Below are positions 43,623-53,528 of a stretch of 64,000 bases of DNA, in pieces. This stretch comes from Alphaproteobacteria bacterium. GTDB lineage: Bacteria > Pseudomonadota > Alphaproteobacteria > UBA9219. Numbering within the stretch: the first letter of the stretch is position 1; the number at the start of each line of letters is the position of its first letter. Below the pieces are notes generated by a model that saw only the letters and a list, made by a program, of their open reading frames with translations, made no database searches and was not told the DNA's origin. The stretch is taken from the NCBI GenBank assembly GCA_028866275.1, contig JAGWIK010000006.1, positions 40,893 through 104,892 of the forward strand. Direction: 5' to 3'. Both the position numbers and the translations under genes were made by a program.

Positions 43623-46600
43623 ATGAAATATCGTCAGCCTCTTTCCCTTCTGTCCGTTTCCCTGATTGCCTTTGCCATGGCTTTGCAAGCCGGCGCGGCC
43701 CGCGCCCAGACTGCAACCGCGGAGCCGTTGCGCGTTGTCAAATCGGCGGTTAACGCCGAAGCCGACAATGCCGAATTCTGCCTTGATTTCGACCATCCGC
43801 CCGCGCCGGTGTCGACATCCCGGCTGTTGGCGGCGTTGCATCTTGAAAAAAACGGCAAAACCGTTGTTCCACAAAATATCGTTTTATCCGGCAGCGGGCT
43901 TTGCCTGTTCCCGCTGGATCGCGGACAATCCTATCACCTTAGTTTTGCCACCGCGGGGTTGCGCGCAATGCCGGATGCGACAGGCGCGGCCAGCCACGGC
44001 GAAAAACGGCCATCGACCTATCGCATATCATTTAAAGTGCCGGATCGCGTTCCTGCTTTATCTTTTCTTGGAACCAAGGAAGGCGTCAGCGGCTTCGTCG
44101 ACAGCGCGCATCTTCTGGATTTGCGCGCGATCAATCTTGCCGCCGCCTCGATCCGGATTTATCGCCTCACCGATCGGGACGCGATGGCACAGGCCTGGCA
44201 GAACCGCAGTCAGGTCGCGCTGGCTCCCTCGGAAAGCGCCTATCTGGCGCGCACCAAGGGCACGCTCGTATGGAAAGGGGATATTGCCTTTGCCAACAAG
44301 CCCAACACGGCCCAGACGCAAGATTTTTCGCTGAACGACAAAATACCGGACGCAGCCGGCGGGTTATATCTTGTCGTGGCCAGCGCGCCGGCCGCGAGCG
44401 ACGTTTCGTCCGGTCAGGGGCTCGCGCCATTAGCCGCCGCGTGGGTGACCAAATCGAATTTCTCCCTGCAAGCGATGCGCGACGCCGATGGGGTTCATGT
44501 TTTCGCCACGACGGCGCCAACGCCGAAAAACGACGTGCGCATTATCGCGCTGAATCGTCAGTCGGCCTCGGTCGCCGAGGCACATAGCGATAAAGACGGC
44601 AACGCTTTTTTGAAGGCCAATGGCGATATCGCGTCTGTTCTCGGCATCGACGATGCGGGAAACGTCGCCTTTGCCGATGTCACGGCCTTGCCACCTTTGT
44701 CTCCGGCCGCCGCGCCCGGCCTTATCGTCGCCGGCGATCCATTAACGCCGCCATCCGATACGGCAGCGTTAACATTGTCCCTGCCGGATGCGGGGACGGC
44801 GGGATCGTCGACGATGACCGTATCGCGCGCCGGCAGCGATTACGCAACGTTCCCCGTGCCCGCGCTGGTCAAAGGCAATACGGCGCTGTCTTTTCCCGCG
44901 CCCGCGCGGCAAGGCGTCTGGCGTCTCGATTGGCGTAAAAACGATTCCTCGTTGATTGCCACGGCGCCGTTGCGCATTACCGATAACCCCGATGCGCCCC
45001 GTCTCTCGCTCGGCAGCGACGCCGCAGCAATAAGCGCATCCGGTTCACCGCAAATAACCGTCAAGGCGGTCACAGCGACCGGCAAACCGGCTGGCTTCAT
45101 CGACGGGCAAGTCGCCGTCGCATGGCAAAATCGCGACATGGAATCCGCCGCGTGGAAAAATTATCAATTCGGAACGCTGGCCGCACAACCGAACACGCCG
45201 GACACGACGACATCTTTTGTGATGCCCCCTAACGGCATGACCCAACTGCACCTGCCATTACCGCCGATCCCCACAGAGCCGGGGCTGTATCAAGCCGTCG
45301 TGACAGCGCAGGCAGCGCCCGACGAAGGCGTTGCGCCGTCCCCCAGCATGATTCTGCCCCTGCGGCCCACGGCGGCAACGGTCGGCATCAAGCCGCTAGT
45401 TATCAACGGCCGTTTTTCCCAGAACGGCGTGGCGCGTTTTGCCCTGATCGCCTTGTCGACGGACGAAAAACCCTGCGATCTTTCCAACCTGACCTATCAG
45501 TTTTACGAAGAGGGCCGCAGCTTCGATTGGTATCCCGACAACGGCCAATGGCAATACCGGCGCGAACCGCAATTGCGCCCCATCGGCGGCGGCGCGCTGT
45601 CGATCAAAGCGGATGGCAGCAGCATTCTGGAATGGCCCGTTACCGCAGGCAATTACAGGCTGGAAATCTTCGATGCCAATGGAAAATTGCTGGCGCAAAA
45701 CAAATTTAGCGCAGCATGGGACAACGGCAAGACATCGCTTGCGGCATTGCCCGTGACAATGCCGCCAAAAATAGAAGCCGGCCATAGCGCCGATATCCGT
45801 TTTACCCTGCCGGCCCCTGCTATGGTCACGGCGGTTATCGCCGACACGCATATCCGGCAAGTCATCCACACCTTCCGTCCCAAAGGCGACAATGTCATTT
45901 CATTCACGCCGGCAAATGACTGGCAGGACGGCGTCAGCGTCACCGTCAGGGCATTGATGGCCGCCCCCAACGGGGTGATGACGGCACAGCAAGGCACGGC
46001 GCAGGCCGCCATGAAGCGCGACCATGGCACGATCCCGGCCGCCGTCCCCACAGGTGTTGTCATCATGTCGGCATCTAATCCGCCGGACATCGTTCTGCGC
46101 CGTGGCGACCATGCCCTGTTGACTTTTGGCGTCGAAAACCGCGAACAATCGCCGGTTACTTTGCGGTACGGGTTCACCGCTCAACCCGGCCTTAAAATCG
46201 AACAGGGCGAAGCGGGAACGATCAGGCTTGGCGCACGGCAAAGCCAATCCTTGCGCCTTGATGTCACCGGAACGCAAACGGGCATCAAAGTTCTGAAACT
46301 CGATCTCGCCGCCGCGGAAGGCAAAAAAGACCGCATATCCGCGTCATGGCCGCTGGCCGTCATGCCGCGCCATGCCGCCCTGGACAGCACGGACGAGACA
46401 ACGGTCACGCCGCGGCGAGAACTTGTGCCTGCGGCCATGCGTGGACATGCAGCCGCGATTTTTGTCGCGCGCACTCCCAAGCCGGGATTGGCGGAACTTC
46501 TGTGCGCCGTTTTCAACGGCCGCCCCTTTACCACATCCGAACTGGCCATGGGCGTCAATGCGCTTCAGCAATGGGACGATGTAATCGCCAGATCGGGCAT

Positions 46601-47771
46601 CGCCCCCGGCGATGCAGTGGCCGCCCGGCAACAAGCCTGGATGGTGCGGCTGTTGCGGCACCAAAATCCGGACGGCGGTTTTGGGTCGATGCGCGGCGAC
46701 GACAGCAATTTGGCCAGCACGGCGTCGGCGCTGATTGCACTCGGCCCCGACACGTCGGACAAAACCCGCGCGCCACGCGCGCTGGCGGTGGCGTGGCTGA
46801 AGCAGAAACTTTCCAACAGCTGGGTCGACGACAATGAACGCGACATGCGCGCCGCCGCCTATGCCGGGCTGGCCGCAGCGAATGCCATCGATCCCGCAAG
46901 CCTGCATTATTTTTCCGACAACAGCGCGAAGACGACGCTCAGCCCGCAAGCCGATGCCGACATGGCCGCCGCCTTCAAACAGATCGGCGACACCAACGCC
47001 GCGGCGTTCTGGATCGGGAAAATGAATGCCGCCCACCCCGCAATGACCATCGGGTTGCTCGACGCGTTGGCGGCCACCGATGCACTGCCATCGAACGATG
47101 TGCATGACGCCCTGCAAAAAACGGCCGTCGCTTTTCATCATGGAACGCCGCCCGATTTCATCGACGCCGCGGCCATGTTGAGAATTCTGGCGGCCGACGA
47201 CAGAAACGCCGGCCAATGGCGATTGCTGACGGGACGCACAGGGCACAACGTAACCGGCGTTTACGCCGTGCGCGCAAGCGATCCGGTCGTGCCGACCCTG
47301 CGCAACGGCGACACGTCGCCGGTCGCCGTCACTTTTGCGGCGGTCGCCCAAAACACCCTTCCATCGACCCCATCGCCTGACGGCAGCGTCGAACGGCATA
47401 TTTATCGTCTGAACGGGGTTGAATTATCGCCGCAGACCAAACCGTTTTTCGGCGAAACATATCTGGTCGAGCTGCGCGGCACGATGTCATCCGGCGGAAG
47501 GTTTCTTTTACAAGACGATGCCGACGGCGCCATCGCGCCGATCGGGTGCGCCCTGCCGCCAAAGGTCGACATGCTGTCGTTTCTGCCATGGCTGACGACA
47601 CGCGATTTGTCGTCTTTCACCGATTGCGAGAAAACGACGCGCGGTATCGGTATCGTTCTTGACGGCAAGGGCAGCGGCAAATTCCGCGCCGTCTATTTCG
47701 CCAATGTCGCTGCCGTGGCCGTCGATGCCTTGCCACCGCCGCAGTTGCGTAAAATAAAAGGCAGCCGATAA
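43623..47771 (+). CDS. Alpha-2-macroglobulin-like periplasmic protein without thioester
   Basis: A 1382-residue exported protein (signal MKYRQPLSLLSVSLIAFAMA to ARA). It has the bacterial A2M layout: a beta-rich N-terminal half of macroglobulin-like domains (PLAAAWVTKSNFSLQAMRDA, with a VFATTAP continuation), then a helical TED-like domain (LRHQNPDGGFGSMRGDDSNL) and a C-terminal beta domain (IYRLNGVELSPQTKPFFGET). The thioester motif CxEQ that would precede the helical domain is absent, as in YfaS-type proteins. It is shorter than standard A2Ms (1,500-1,900). The family traps proteases in the periplasm; a no-thioester member could instead be structural. It ends at a strong terminator. Confidence 0.78.
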   Translation: MKYRQPLSLLSVSLIAFAMALQAGAARAQTATAEPLRVVKSAVNAEADNAEFCLDFDHPPAPVSTSRLLAALHLEKNGKTVVPQNIVLSGSGLCLFPLDRGQSYHLSFATAGLRAMPDATGAASHGEKRPSTYRISFKVPDRVPALSFLGTKEGVSGFVDSAHLLDLRAINLAAASIRIYRLTDRDAMAQAWQNRSQVALAPSESAYLARTKGTLVWKGDIAFANKPNTAQTQDFSLNDKIPDAAGGLYLVVASAPAASDVSSGQGLAPLAAAWVTKSNFSLQAMRDADGVHVFATTAPTPKNDVRIIALNRQSASVAEAHSDKDGNAFLKANGDIASVLGIDDAGNVAFADVTALPPLSPAAAPGLIVAGDPLTPPSDTAALTLSLPDAGTAGSSTMTVSRAGSDYATFPVPALVKGNTALSFPAPARQGVWRLDWRKNDSSLIATAPLRITDNPDAPRLSLGSDAAAISASGSPQITVKAVTATGKPAGFIDGQVAVAWQNRDMESAAWKNYQFGTLAAQPNTPDTTTSFVMPPNGMTQLHLPLPPIPTEPGLYQAVVTAQAAPDEGVAPSPSMILPLRPTAATVGIKPLVINGRFSQNGVARFALIALSTDEKPCDLSNLTYQFYEEGRSFDWYPDNGQWQYRREPQLRPIGGGALSIKADGSSILEWPVTAGNYRLEIFDANGKLLAQNKFSAAWDNGKTSLAALPVTMPPKIEAGHSADIRFTLPAPAMVTAVIADTHIRQVIHTFRPKGDNVISFTPANDWQDGVSVTVRALMAAPNGVMTAQQGTAQAAMKRDHGTIPAAVPTGVVIMSASNPPDIVLRRGDHALLTFGVENREQSPVTLRYGFTAQPGLKIEQGEAGTIRLGARQSQSLRLDVTGTQTGIKVLKLDLAAAEGKKDRISASWPLAVMPRHAALDSTDETTVTPRRELVPAAMRGHAAAIFVARTPKPGLAELLCAVFNGRPFTTSELAMGVNALQQWDDVIARSGIAPGDAVAARQQAWMVRLLRHQNPDGGFGSMRGDDSNLASTASALIALGPDTSDKTRAPRALAVAWLKQKLSNSWVDDNERDMRAAAYAGLAAANAIDPASLHYFSDNSAKTTLSPQADADMAAAFKQIGDTNAAAFWIGKMNAAHPAMTIGLLDALAATDALPSNDVHDALQKTAVAFHHGTPPDFIDAAAMLRILAADDRNAGQWRLLTGRTGHNVTGVYAVRASDPVVPTLRNGDTSPVAVTFAAVAQNTLPSTPSPDGSVERHIYRLNGVELSPQTKPFFGETYLVELRGTMSSGGRFLLQDDADGAIAPIGCALPPKVDMLSFLPWLTTRDLSSFTDCEKTTRGIGIVLDGKGSGKFRAVYFANVAAVAVDALPPPQLRKIKGSR

Positions 47772-47800
47772 AAAAGGCGGGATAAAATCCCGCCTTTTCT
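47772..47800. terminator. Bidirectional intrinsic terminator
   Basis: AAAAGGCGGGAT (47772-47783) and ATCCCGCCTTTT (47787-47798) form a perfect 12-bp stem with an AAA loop directly after the alpha-2-macroglobulin-like stop. The arms end in A and T runs, so it also ends the cold-shock-domain gene from the other side. Confidence 0.93.
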
Positions 47801-47823
47801 ATAATTCTCGTTTTCAGGTACGA

Positions 47824-48333
47824 TCAATCCACCAAATCGATCGATGATGCTTCGCGGCCCTTGGCTGCGGTTTGCACCATCATCCTGACCTTTTGGCCGG
47901 GATCAAGCGCCTGCGCGCCCGCGCGCAAAACGACCGAGCGATGCACGAATACATCGCGCCCGCCATCATCGGGCGTCACGAAACCAAATCCTTTATCGGG
48001 TTTGAACCATTTAACGACGCCGGTCATTTCGACTTCCGGCCCTGTGGCTGCGGCGCGCGGTGCGGCCTGCGGCACTTCGCCGACGCCCAGAACCTGAACG
48101 ATCGACTGCACCTGACGGCCTTTCATGCCGTCATTGATCACAACCAGAAGTTTCGTTCCTTCGGCAACGTCGCGCAACCCCGCGCGATTGACGACCGAGG
48201 AATGGATAAACGCGTCGGATGATCCGTCAACCGGCGCAACGAACCCAAAGCCTTTTGTCAAATTGAACCATTTGACGACTGCTTCGGTCTGAAAACCCTG
48301 ATCCTGCGCAGGGGGCATATCAAAGGAAGACAA
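47824..48333 (-). CDS. Double cold-shock-domain protein
   Basis: A 169-residue RNA-binding protein with two cold-shock domains: residues about 18-82 (VVKWFNLTKGFGFVAP and AFIHSS) and 105-169 (VVKWFKPDKGFGFVTP and VFVHRS), joined by an Ala/Pro linker. Tandem-CSD proteins of this kind are common in alphaproteobacteria. The start is TTG 48333, supported by AAGAGG about seven bases upstream; the next in-frame ATG (48318) has no ribosome site. Terminates at the hairpin shared with the alpha-2-macroglobulin-like gene. Confidence 0.92.
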   Translation of the reverse strand: MSSFDMPPAQDQGFQTEAVVKWFNLTKGFGFVAPVDGSSDAFIHSSVVNRAGLRDVAEGTKLLVVINDGMKGRQVQSIVQVLGVGEVPQAAPRAAATGPEVEMTGVVKWFKPDKGFGFVTPDDGGRDVFVHRSVVLRAGAQALDPGQKVRMMVQTAAKGREASSIDLVD

Positions 48334-48472
48334 GGCATTACCTCTTATCGATTAACCAGAGATAGCGGCGACATTAATGGATTTTTAGCAATTGCACAAC
48401 AGGCAAAGTTCAGACTTTGTTAGCCTGTTGGGCCTACAATAGAACGAGAAGTCTTCAAGGAAAAACAATCAG

Positions 48473-49336
48473 ATGGGTTTCGACAGATACAAAGGCGGGA
48501 AGGCCTCGCCCGTAACGGCAAGCCCATTGACGCTGTCCGCCGCGGTCACGTCTTTGCTTTTGCTTGGAACCTTATACGCGCCCCATCCCGCCCGTGCCGA
48601 TGACGACCCGTTTCAGATGGACAATGCGCGCTGGATGTCATTCGATCACTATCAGGATGCGACAAAACGTGGGATAGCCGTCGCGCCCGCGCAGGCTCCG
48701 GCGAAACAATCCCCTCCCCCTGCGCCGTCAGTCGCACCACAAACGGCCCAAACAACAACATCGCCACAGATCGCCAAACCCAGTCGCCCGTTGAACCTGC
48801 CCGTCATGCCCGCCGACAGCGCCCAATTCGACGTGCAAGTCAATTCGACCGCCAATGAAGAGTTTCCGGCATTGCCCGCCGCCACGCCGCCGCCGGCAGG
48901 CGAGGCCCCGGCGCTCCCCTCTGCGCAAGGATGGCATTCGCCATTGGCCGAAGCCACCACGAAAAGCGACGGCACCCTGTCGATCCCCGTGCGCATGAGC
49001 TTTTTACCCAACGAAGCCATAACCCCACAGGCCGAACCTCAGCACAAATCAGCACAAACCCTTGCCGACACGATCGTCTTGCATCGTCAGGAAGCAGTCG
49101 GGGAAACAACGCAACCCAACAAAGCGGACGAACATGCCGCCTGCGCCGCCATCGACACGTACCGCAAGCATCAGCTTGAAGCCATCCGCGGCGACCAGAG
49201 AACTTTGAAAGCATTGGAACAGGCCATTTCGACGCTGGGCCTGCAAAAACAGCTGGGATTCATGACGGGGAACGAGCCGATGACAGCCTCGACGCCCAAA
49301 GCGAACGCCGCAACCACACAAACAAAAGTCAGATAA
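48473..49336 (+). CDS. Exported protein of unknown function
   Basis: A 287-residue protein with a hydrophobic N-terminal segment (LTLSAAVTSLLLLGTLYAPH) ending in ARADD, a likely signal peptide. Most of the rest is Pro/Ala/Thr-rich and looks disordered; a folded C-terminal part of about 65 residues begins at HAACAAIDTYRKHQLEAIRG and is helical (RTLKALEQAISTLGLQKQLG). ATG 48473 has AAGGA about 12 bases upstream. No known family recognised. It faces the small gene at 49370 with a 33-bp gap. Confidence 0.65.
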   Translation: MGFDRYKGGKASPVTASPLTLSAAVTSLLLLGTLYAPHPARADDDPFQMDNARWMSFDHYQDATKRGIAVAPAQAPAKQSPPPAPSVAPQTAQTTTSPQIAKPSRPLNLPVMPADSAQFDVQVNSTANEEFPALPAATPPPAGEAPALPSAQGWHSPLAEATTKSDGTLSIPVRMSFLPNEAITPQAEPQHKSAQTLADTIVLHRQEAVGETTQPNKADEHAACAAIDTYRKHQLEAIRGDQRTLKALEQAISTLGLQKQLGFMTGNEPMTASTPKANAATTQTKVR

Positions 49337-49369
49337 AGCGAGACAAAGGCGGAGCGAGCGTCCGAAAGA

Positions 49370-49678
49370 TCAGGCCGTCACACCACCGGTCTCGCTGGCT
49401 GTTTTGGTAAAGCCCTGCGCGGTCAATCCTTGGCGCAGATAGGCCACGGCCGCCGCCGACGGCGTTTGCGAGACAATCAAATTGCCATCGACGCTTAGAT
49501 ATTCGGTGATGACGCCCACCGACGGATCGTTGACAATGCGCGGGTTCTGGAACGGAGCCGACGTTGTCGTTGTGTTTGACGGCGCAGCAGCAGAAAGGCT
49601 CGCCGACGAGTCGCCCGAAGACGAGGGCGCAAAAGCCACCCCGCCGTACCCGGAAACACTGCTGACGCTGCTATCCAT
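49370..49678 (-). CDS. Small protein, possibly FlaG-like
   Basis: A 102-residue protein: a Ser/Ala/Thr-rich N-terminal half and a conserved-looking C-terminal half, PRIVNDPSVGVITEYLSVDG and VSQTPSAAAVAYLRQGLTAQ. The pattern 'DP..G.iTeYl...G..vsQ.PS..avAYLrqG' resembles short FlaG-type or flagellin-associated alphaproteobacterial proteins. There are no flagellar genes nearby, so this is tentative. ATG 49678 with AGGGG seven bases upstream is the start; a TTG two codons earlier is not needed. Confidence 0.55.
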   Translation of the reverse strand: MDSSVSSVSGYGGVAFAPSSSGDSSASLSAAAPSNTTTTSAPFQNPRIVNDPSVGVITEYLSVDGNLIVSQTPSAAAVAYLRQGLTAQGFTKTASETGGVTA

Positions 49679-49961
49679 GTGCAACCCCTATCGCTTGCCC
49701 TGTAAGAGCCATGACCCGATTTGGTCTGTCAATAAACGAACGCGCAACTAACCGGCATTCTGGCATCTTTGCATTTCGCACACGCGAAAAGACAATCGAA
49801 ATATACGGTACTGATTATATCATATTTCTTTTTATTGACAAGGCAATAGTTTTGTGAATCGCCCCATCAAAAACGGGCCGCCCACCGCAGGAAAAAATCA
49901 GACAACACATTGATAAAGCTGTACAAATCATCAGCGATATCGGGCAAAGTTAATCTTTCCT
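49679..49961. other. AT-rich non-coding gap
   Basis: A gap of 283 bp between the small protein at 49370 and the aminotransferase 3' end. The centre (about 49795-49855) is strongly AT-rich, with TATA-like stretches such as GATTATATCATATTTC, and probably contains the promoter for the small minus-strand gene. No tRNA, stem-loop terminator or open gene is seen. Confidence 0.5.
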
Positions 49962-51167
49962 TTACTCCTGTTTCCGCAAAAAACCTTCGATCAATCTTGC
50001 CAACCGTTCGATGCCTTCCCGAATACGCGCCGGTTCATTCAGCGAGAAACTGAGGCGCAACGTATGTCGCCCCGCGCCATCGATGTGAAAAGCGCCCCCG
50101 GGAACAAAAGCGATACGCGCCTGTTCAATAGCCGCCTTCAGCAAGGCTGCCGCGTCGATAAAGGCGGGCAACGTCGCCCAGACAAACATCCCGCCTTCGG
50201 GTTTCGTCCAGGTCACACCCGCGGGCATATGGGCCGCCAGCGCATCGAGCATGGCGTCGCGTCGCGCCGCATAAACCTCCCGCGTTTTCTGGGCATGCGC
50301 ATCGATAATGCGCGAAGCGACATCATACATCAGCATCTGGTTGAAAGTCGAAACATGCAGATCGCTGGCCTGCTTGATCAGAACCAGCTTCTCAATGACG
50401 GCGCGCGGCGCGACGATCCAGCCAATGCGCAACGCGGGTGCGATGGATTTGGAAAAAGTTCCGCAATAGATGACGCGCCCCCGGTCAATGCCGCCAGCCG
50501 CCTGCGCATCCAGGGCGATGAGAGGCGGCAAATTGTCGCCGCCATAGCGCAGCGTTTCATAGGCATTATCTTCGATCACCGGCATATCAAGACGGTGCGC
50601 CAGCGCAAGCATGTCAAGCCGTTCCGCCCGCGTCATCGTCGTGCCGGTCGGGTTTTGAAATTCCGGCATGACATAGGCCAATTTGGGGGCAACGCCTTCC
50701 CCGGCCGCAGGCGCCACGCCCGGTTCAGGCAAAGCGGCATAAACCGGTTCATAGGCGTTGAAAGCCTGAAGGGCGCCCAAATAGGTAGGATTGGCCGCCA
50801 TCACCGTGTCGCCAGGCGACAGGAACAGCTTACCCAGAAAATCCAGCCCCTGTTGCGACCCGTTGGTAATCATGACGTTTTCCGGCGCACATGCCATGCC
50901 GTGTTTTTCCATGCGCGACGCGATCCACTGACGTAACGGCAGATACCCTTCGCTGACGGAATACTGCAACGCGGCGGCGGCGCGCGCGGGGTTTCCCAGA
51001 ATAGCGGCGCTAGCCCGCGCAATTTCATCGACCGGAAACAATTCAGGGTCAGGAATGCCGCCCGCGAAAGAAATGATATCCGGTTGATCAAGTAATTTAA
51101 GCAGCTCGCGAATTTCCGATGCCTGCATCCGCGCCATGCGCGTGGCAAATTTGTCCGACCATTTCAT
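49962..51167 (-). CDS. PLP-dependent aminotransferase (class I, LysN/2-aminoadipate type)
   Basis: A 401-residue fold-type I aminotransferase. The N terminus (SDKFATRMARMQASEIRELL, then ISFAGGIPDPELFP) is that of the LysN/AadAT subgroup. PLP-binding residues are visible: NGSQQGLDFLGKLF, the Asn-Pro of PEFQNPTGTTMTRAER, Asp/Tyr in VIEDNAYETLRYGG, and the Schiff-base Lys in YCGTFSKSIAPALRIGW. No HTH domain precedes it, so it is not a MocR regulator. Substrate could be 2-aminoadipate, branched-chain or aromatic amino acids. Single gene. Confidence 0.92.
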   Translation of the reverse strand: MKWSDKFATRMARMQASEIRELLKLLDQPDIISFAGGIPDPELFPVDEIARASAAILGNPARAAAALQYSVSEGYLPLRQWIASRMEKHGMACAPENVMITNGSQQGLDFLGKLFLSPGDTVMAANPTYLGALQAFNAYEPVYAALPEPGVAPAAGEGVAPKLAYVMPEFQNPTGTTMTRAERLDMLALAHRLDMPVIEDNAYETLRYGGDNLPPLIALDAQAAGGIDRGRVIYCGTFSKSIAPALRIGWIVAPRAVIEKLVLIKQASDLHVSTFNQMLMYDVASRIIDAHAQKTREVYAARRDAMLDALAAHMPAGVTWTKPEGGMFVWATLPAFIDAAALLKAAIEQARIAFVPGGAFHIDGAGRHTLRLSFSLNEPARIREGIERLARLIEGFLRKQE

Positions 51168-51341
51168 TTTTCTACAACCTCGCTTCGCCTGCCGCCATAA
51201 GGGCGACAGGCGACGATTCTATAATATGGCCGTGCCGAAAACCAAAACAAAACCGTTGCTGCGCCGCAGTTGCGCTTTTCGCGCACAGGCTCCATAGTTA
51301 CGTCCGGCCAATTGTCCGTTCCGCGTTACCAGAGTGCCCCC

Positions 51342-53528
51342 ATGCTGCCATTCCGCCTTTTCCTAGCTTTGCTGTCCTTGCTGATTTTGGGCGCGCCTTT
51401 GACGGCACATCCTTCATGGGCAGGAACCGCCCCTGCGGCGTCCCCCCAACCGGCGGCAAGCACGGTAAAACCTGCGCCTCTCGCCGCGCCCGCCGTGACA
51501 TTGGCGCCCATCGCTACACAATTGGGCAAGACGCTGCAAAGCCTGGTTGGCGTGCCGTCGACGCAGCCCGCCGCATCGACAGCCACAGCGGCAACACCCG
51601 CAGCCGCGCCGCCCGATACAGGCGATGTCGATGACAGCGTCGGCCAGATTACCGATAGCTTTGCCACGACATTGCTGACCGCCCTGTCGCAGGACGTTGA
51701 AGAATTGAAAAAACACAGCGACGCATTGGCGCTGAATGTCAGAGCCATTCCCGACCTGATCAACTGGGTCACGACCGAATATACCACGCCGCGTCATTGG
51801 CCTTTGTGGCAGGATATCGAACATGATTTGCTGATTATCGTCGGCGTGCCGATGCTGGGGGCCATCGCCATCGCCCTGATTTTGTGGCCGATAAGACGGA
51901 ATCTGCGCCGCAAGCGCCTGCAAACGCTGGAAGGCAAGTTTTTTGTGCTGATGGGCGTTTTGCTGCTGCGCCTGTCCAGCGTCGTTATCTTTTTGGGCGC
52001 GTCATTGTTGCTGTTAGGACAGAACGAATCCCATAACCTGCCCCGCTTTGTCGTCCTGAACATCATTTACGCTATCGCGTCGGTATATGCCGTGCGGCTG
52101 ATCGCGCGGGCGGTTTTCGCGCCACGCACGCCGTCCATGCGTCTGATACCGTTGCCGACGCCGCTGGCGGTCCTATATTGCACATGGGTCAGCATTTTCG
52201 GCGGCATCATCGTCGGCGGTTATTTCGTCATTGCCGATGCCTATGCCCTGCGCATGCCCGAAAGCACAATTGCGCTGTTTGAAAATTCCCTGGCCCTTGT
52301 TCTGATCGCAATGGCCATTTTTGCCGTCATCCATATGCGCGCGCGGGTTGCGGCCATTCTGGTGGGGCACGCCCCCGAACAACGCAACCTGGCCCACGGC
52401 TTGCGCGCGACGCTGGCGGCACATTGGCATCAGCTAGCCATCGCCTATATGGTGATCGGCTTTGTGATTACCGTTCTGGGCATCAATAACGGCTTTGCCC
52501 TTTTGCTGCGCGGCACGCTGTTAACGCTGGTTATTCTGGGATCGGCGCGACTGGGTTTCCTGTTTATCGAAAATTGGAAAGATCCGGCAAACCCCGCCCT
52601 CGCCCACCGGCAGATTCTGGCCTTTTTGCTGCGCCCCATGCTTTGGATCGTTGTCGTCACTTCGATCGCGGCGACGTGGGGGTTTCAGGTTTCCAGCGTT
52701 ATCGCCACCCCTGTCGGCCAACGCGTCGCCAGCGCATTTCTGTCGGTGGCCGTTACCCTGTTGATCCTGACCGTTCTGTACGAATTTCTGAACGCCGTTA
52801 TCGAACGTCATATCAATCGCCGCGATCCGGACACCAAAGCCCCCGTGGCATCGGCGCGCGCGCGCACCCTGTTGCCGATGGTCCGCAACACCATATTTAT
52901 TTTGTTCGCGGCGATTACCTTGCTGACCCTTTTGTCGGCGGTGGGTATCAATATGGCCCCCGTTCTGGCGGGTGCGGGCGTTCTGGGCGTCGCGATCGGT
53001 TTCGGGTCGCAAACTTTGGTCAAAGACTTTCTGACCGGACTGTTCATCGTCACCGAAAACACCGTCGCGGTCGGCGACATCGTCAAAATCGGCGATTTCG
53101 GCGGCGTGGTCGAAGCGATGAGCATCCGCACCATCCAATTGCGCGACTATGACGGGTCTTTGCACATTTTGCCGTTCGGCGACGTGTCAAAAATCACCAA
53201 CATGACCAAAGGATACAGTTTTGCCGTGGTCGATATCGGCGTCGCCTATGACAGCGATCTGGATCGTGTGATGCAGGTCATCCGCGAAGTCGGCGCGGCC
53301 TTGCAGGAAGACCCCGTTTTCAAACGGGTTATCTTGGAACCCATCGAAGTCGCCGGTGTCGAAACGCTGGGCGATTCATCGATCACGGTTCGCGCGCGCA
53401 TACGCACGCGCCCCGGCAAGCAATGGGATGTCAAACGCTTGTTGCTTCAACGGATCAAGGAAAGGTTCGATACCGAGAATATCGAGATTCCGTTCCCGAT
53501 CGTGACGCATATCACCAAGGCGCTATAA
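51342..53528 (+). CDS. Large MscS-family mechanosensitive channel
   Basis: A 728-residue channel of the MscS superfamily. It has a signal peptide (MLPFRLFLALLSLLILGAPL to SWAG), a Pro/Ala-rich periplasmic segment with a coiled coil to about residue 160, about ten TM helices, then the MscS core: pore helix VLAGAGVLGVAIGFGSQTLV, VGDIVKIGDFGGVVEAMSIR and YDGSLHILPFGDVSKITNMT, and a cytoplasmic C-terminal vestibule. Extra N-terminal domain and TMs resemble MscM/MscK-like or YbiO-like members rather than 286-aa MscS. It overlaps the 3' end of the DnaJ-type gene by 6 bp (convergent). Confidence 0.92.
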   Translation: MLPFRLFLALLSLLILGAPLTAHPSWAGTAPAASPQPAASTVKPAPLAAPAVTLAPIATQLGKTLQSLVGVPSTQPAASTATAATPAAAPPDTGDVDDSVGQITDSFATTLLTALSQDVEELKKHSDALALNVRAIPDLINWVTTEYTTPRHWPLWQDIEHDLLIIVGVPMLGAIAIALILWPIRRNLRRKRLQTLEGKFFVLMGVLLLRLSSVVIFLGASLLLLGQNESHNLPRFVVLNIIYAIASVYAVRLIARAVFAPRTPSMRLIPLPTPLAVLYCTWVSIFGGIIVGGYFVIADAYALRMPESTIALFENSLALVLIAMAIFAVIHMRARVAAILVGHAPEQRNLAHGLRATLAAHWHQLAIAYMVIGFVITVLGINNGFALLLRGTLLTLVILGSARLGFLFIENWKDPANPALAHRQILAFLLRPMLWIVVVTSIAATWGFQVSSVIATPVGQRVASAFLSVAVTLLILTVLYEFLNAVIERHINRRDPDTKAPVASARARTLLPMVRNTIFILFAAITLLTLLSAVGINMAPVLAGAGVLGVAIGFGSQTLVKDFLTGLFIVTENTVAVGDIVKIGDFGGVVEAMSIRTIQLRDYDGSLHILPFGDVSKITNMTKGYSFAVVDIGVAYDSDLDRVMQVIREVGAALQEDPVFKRVILEPIEVAGVETLGDSSITVRARIRTRPGKQWDVKRLLLQRIKERFDTENIEIPFPIVTHITKAL

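Noticed and set aside
49962..51167. MocR-type transcription regulator
   Set aside because: The aminotransferase lacks an N-terminal HTH domain; it starts directly with the enzyme.
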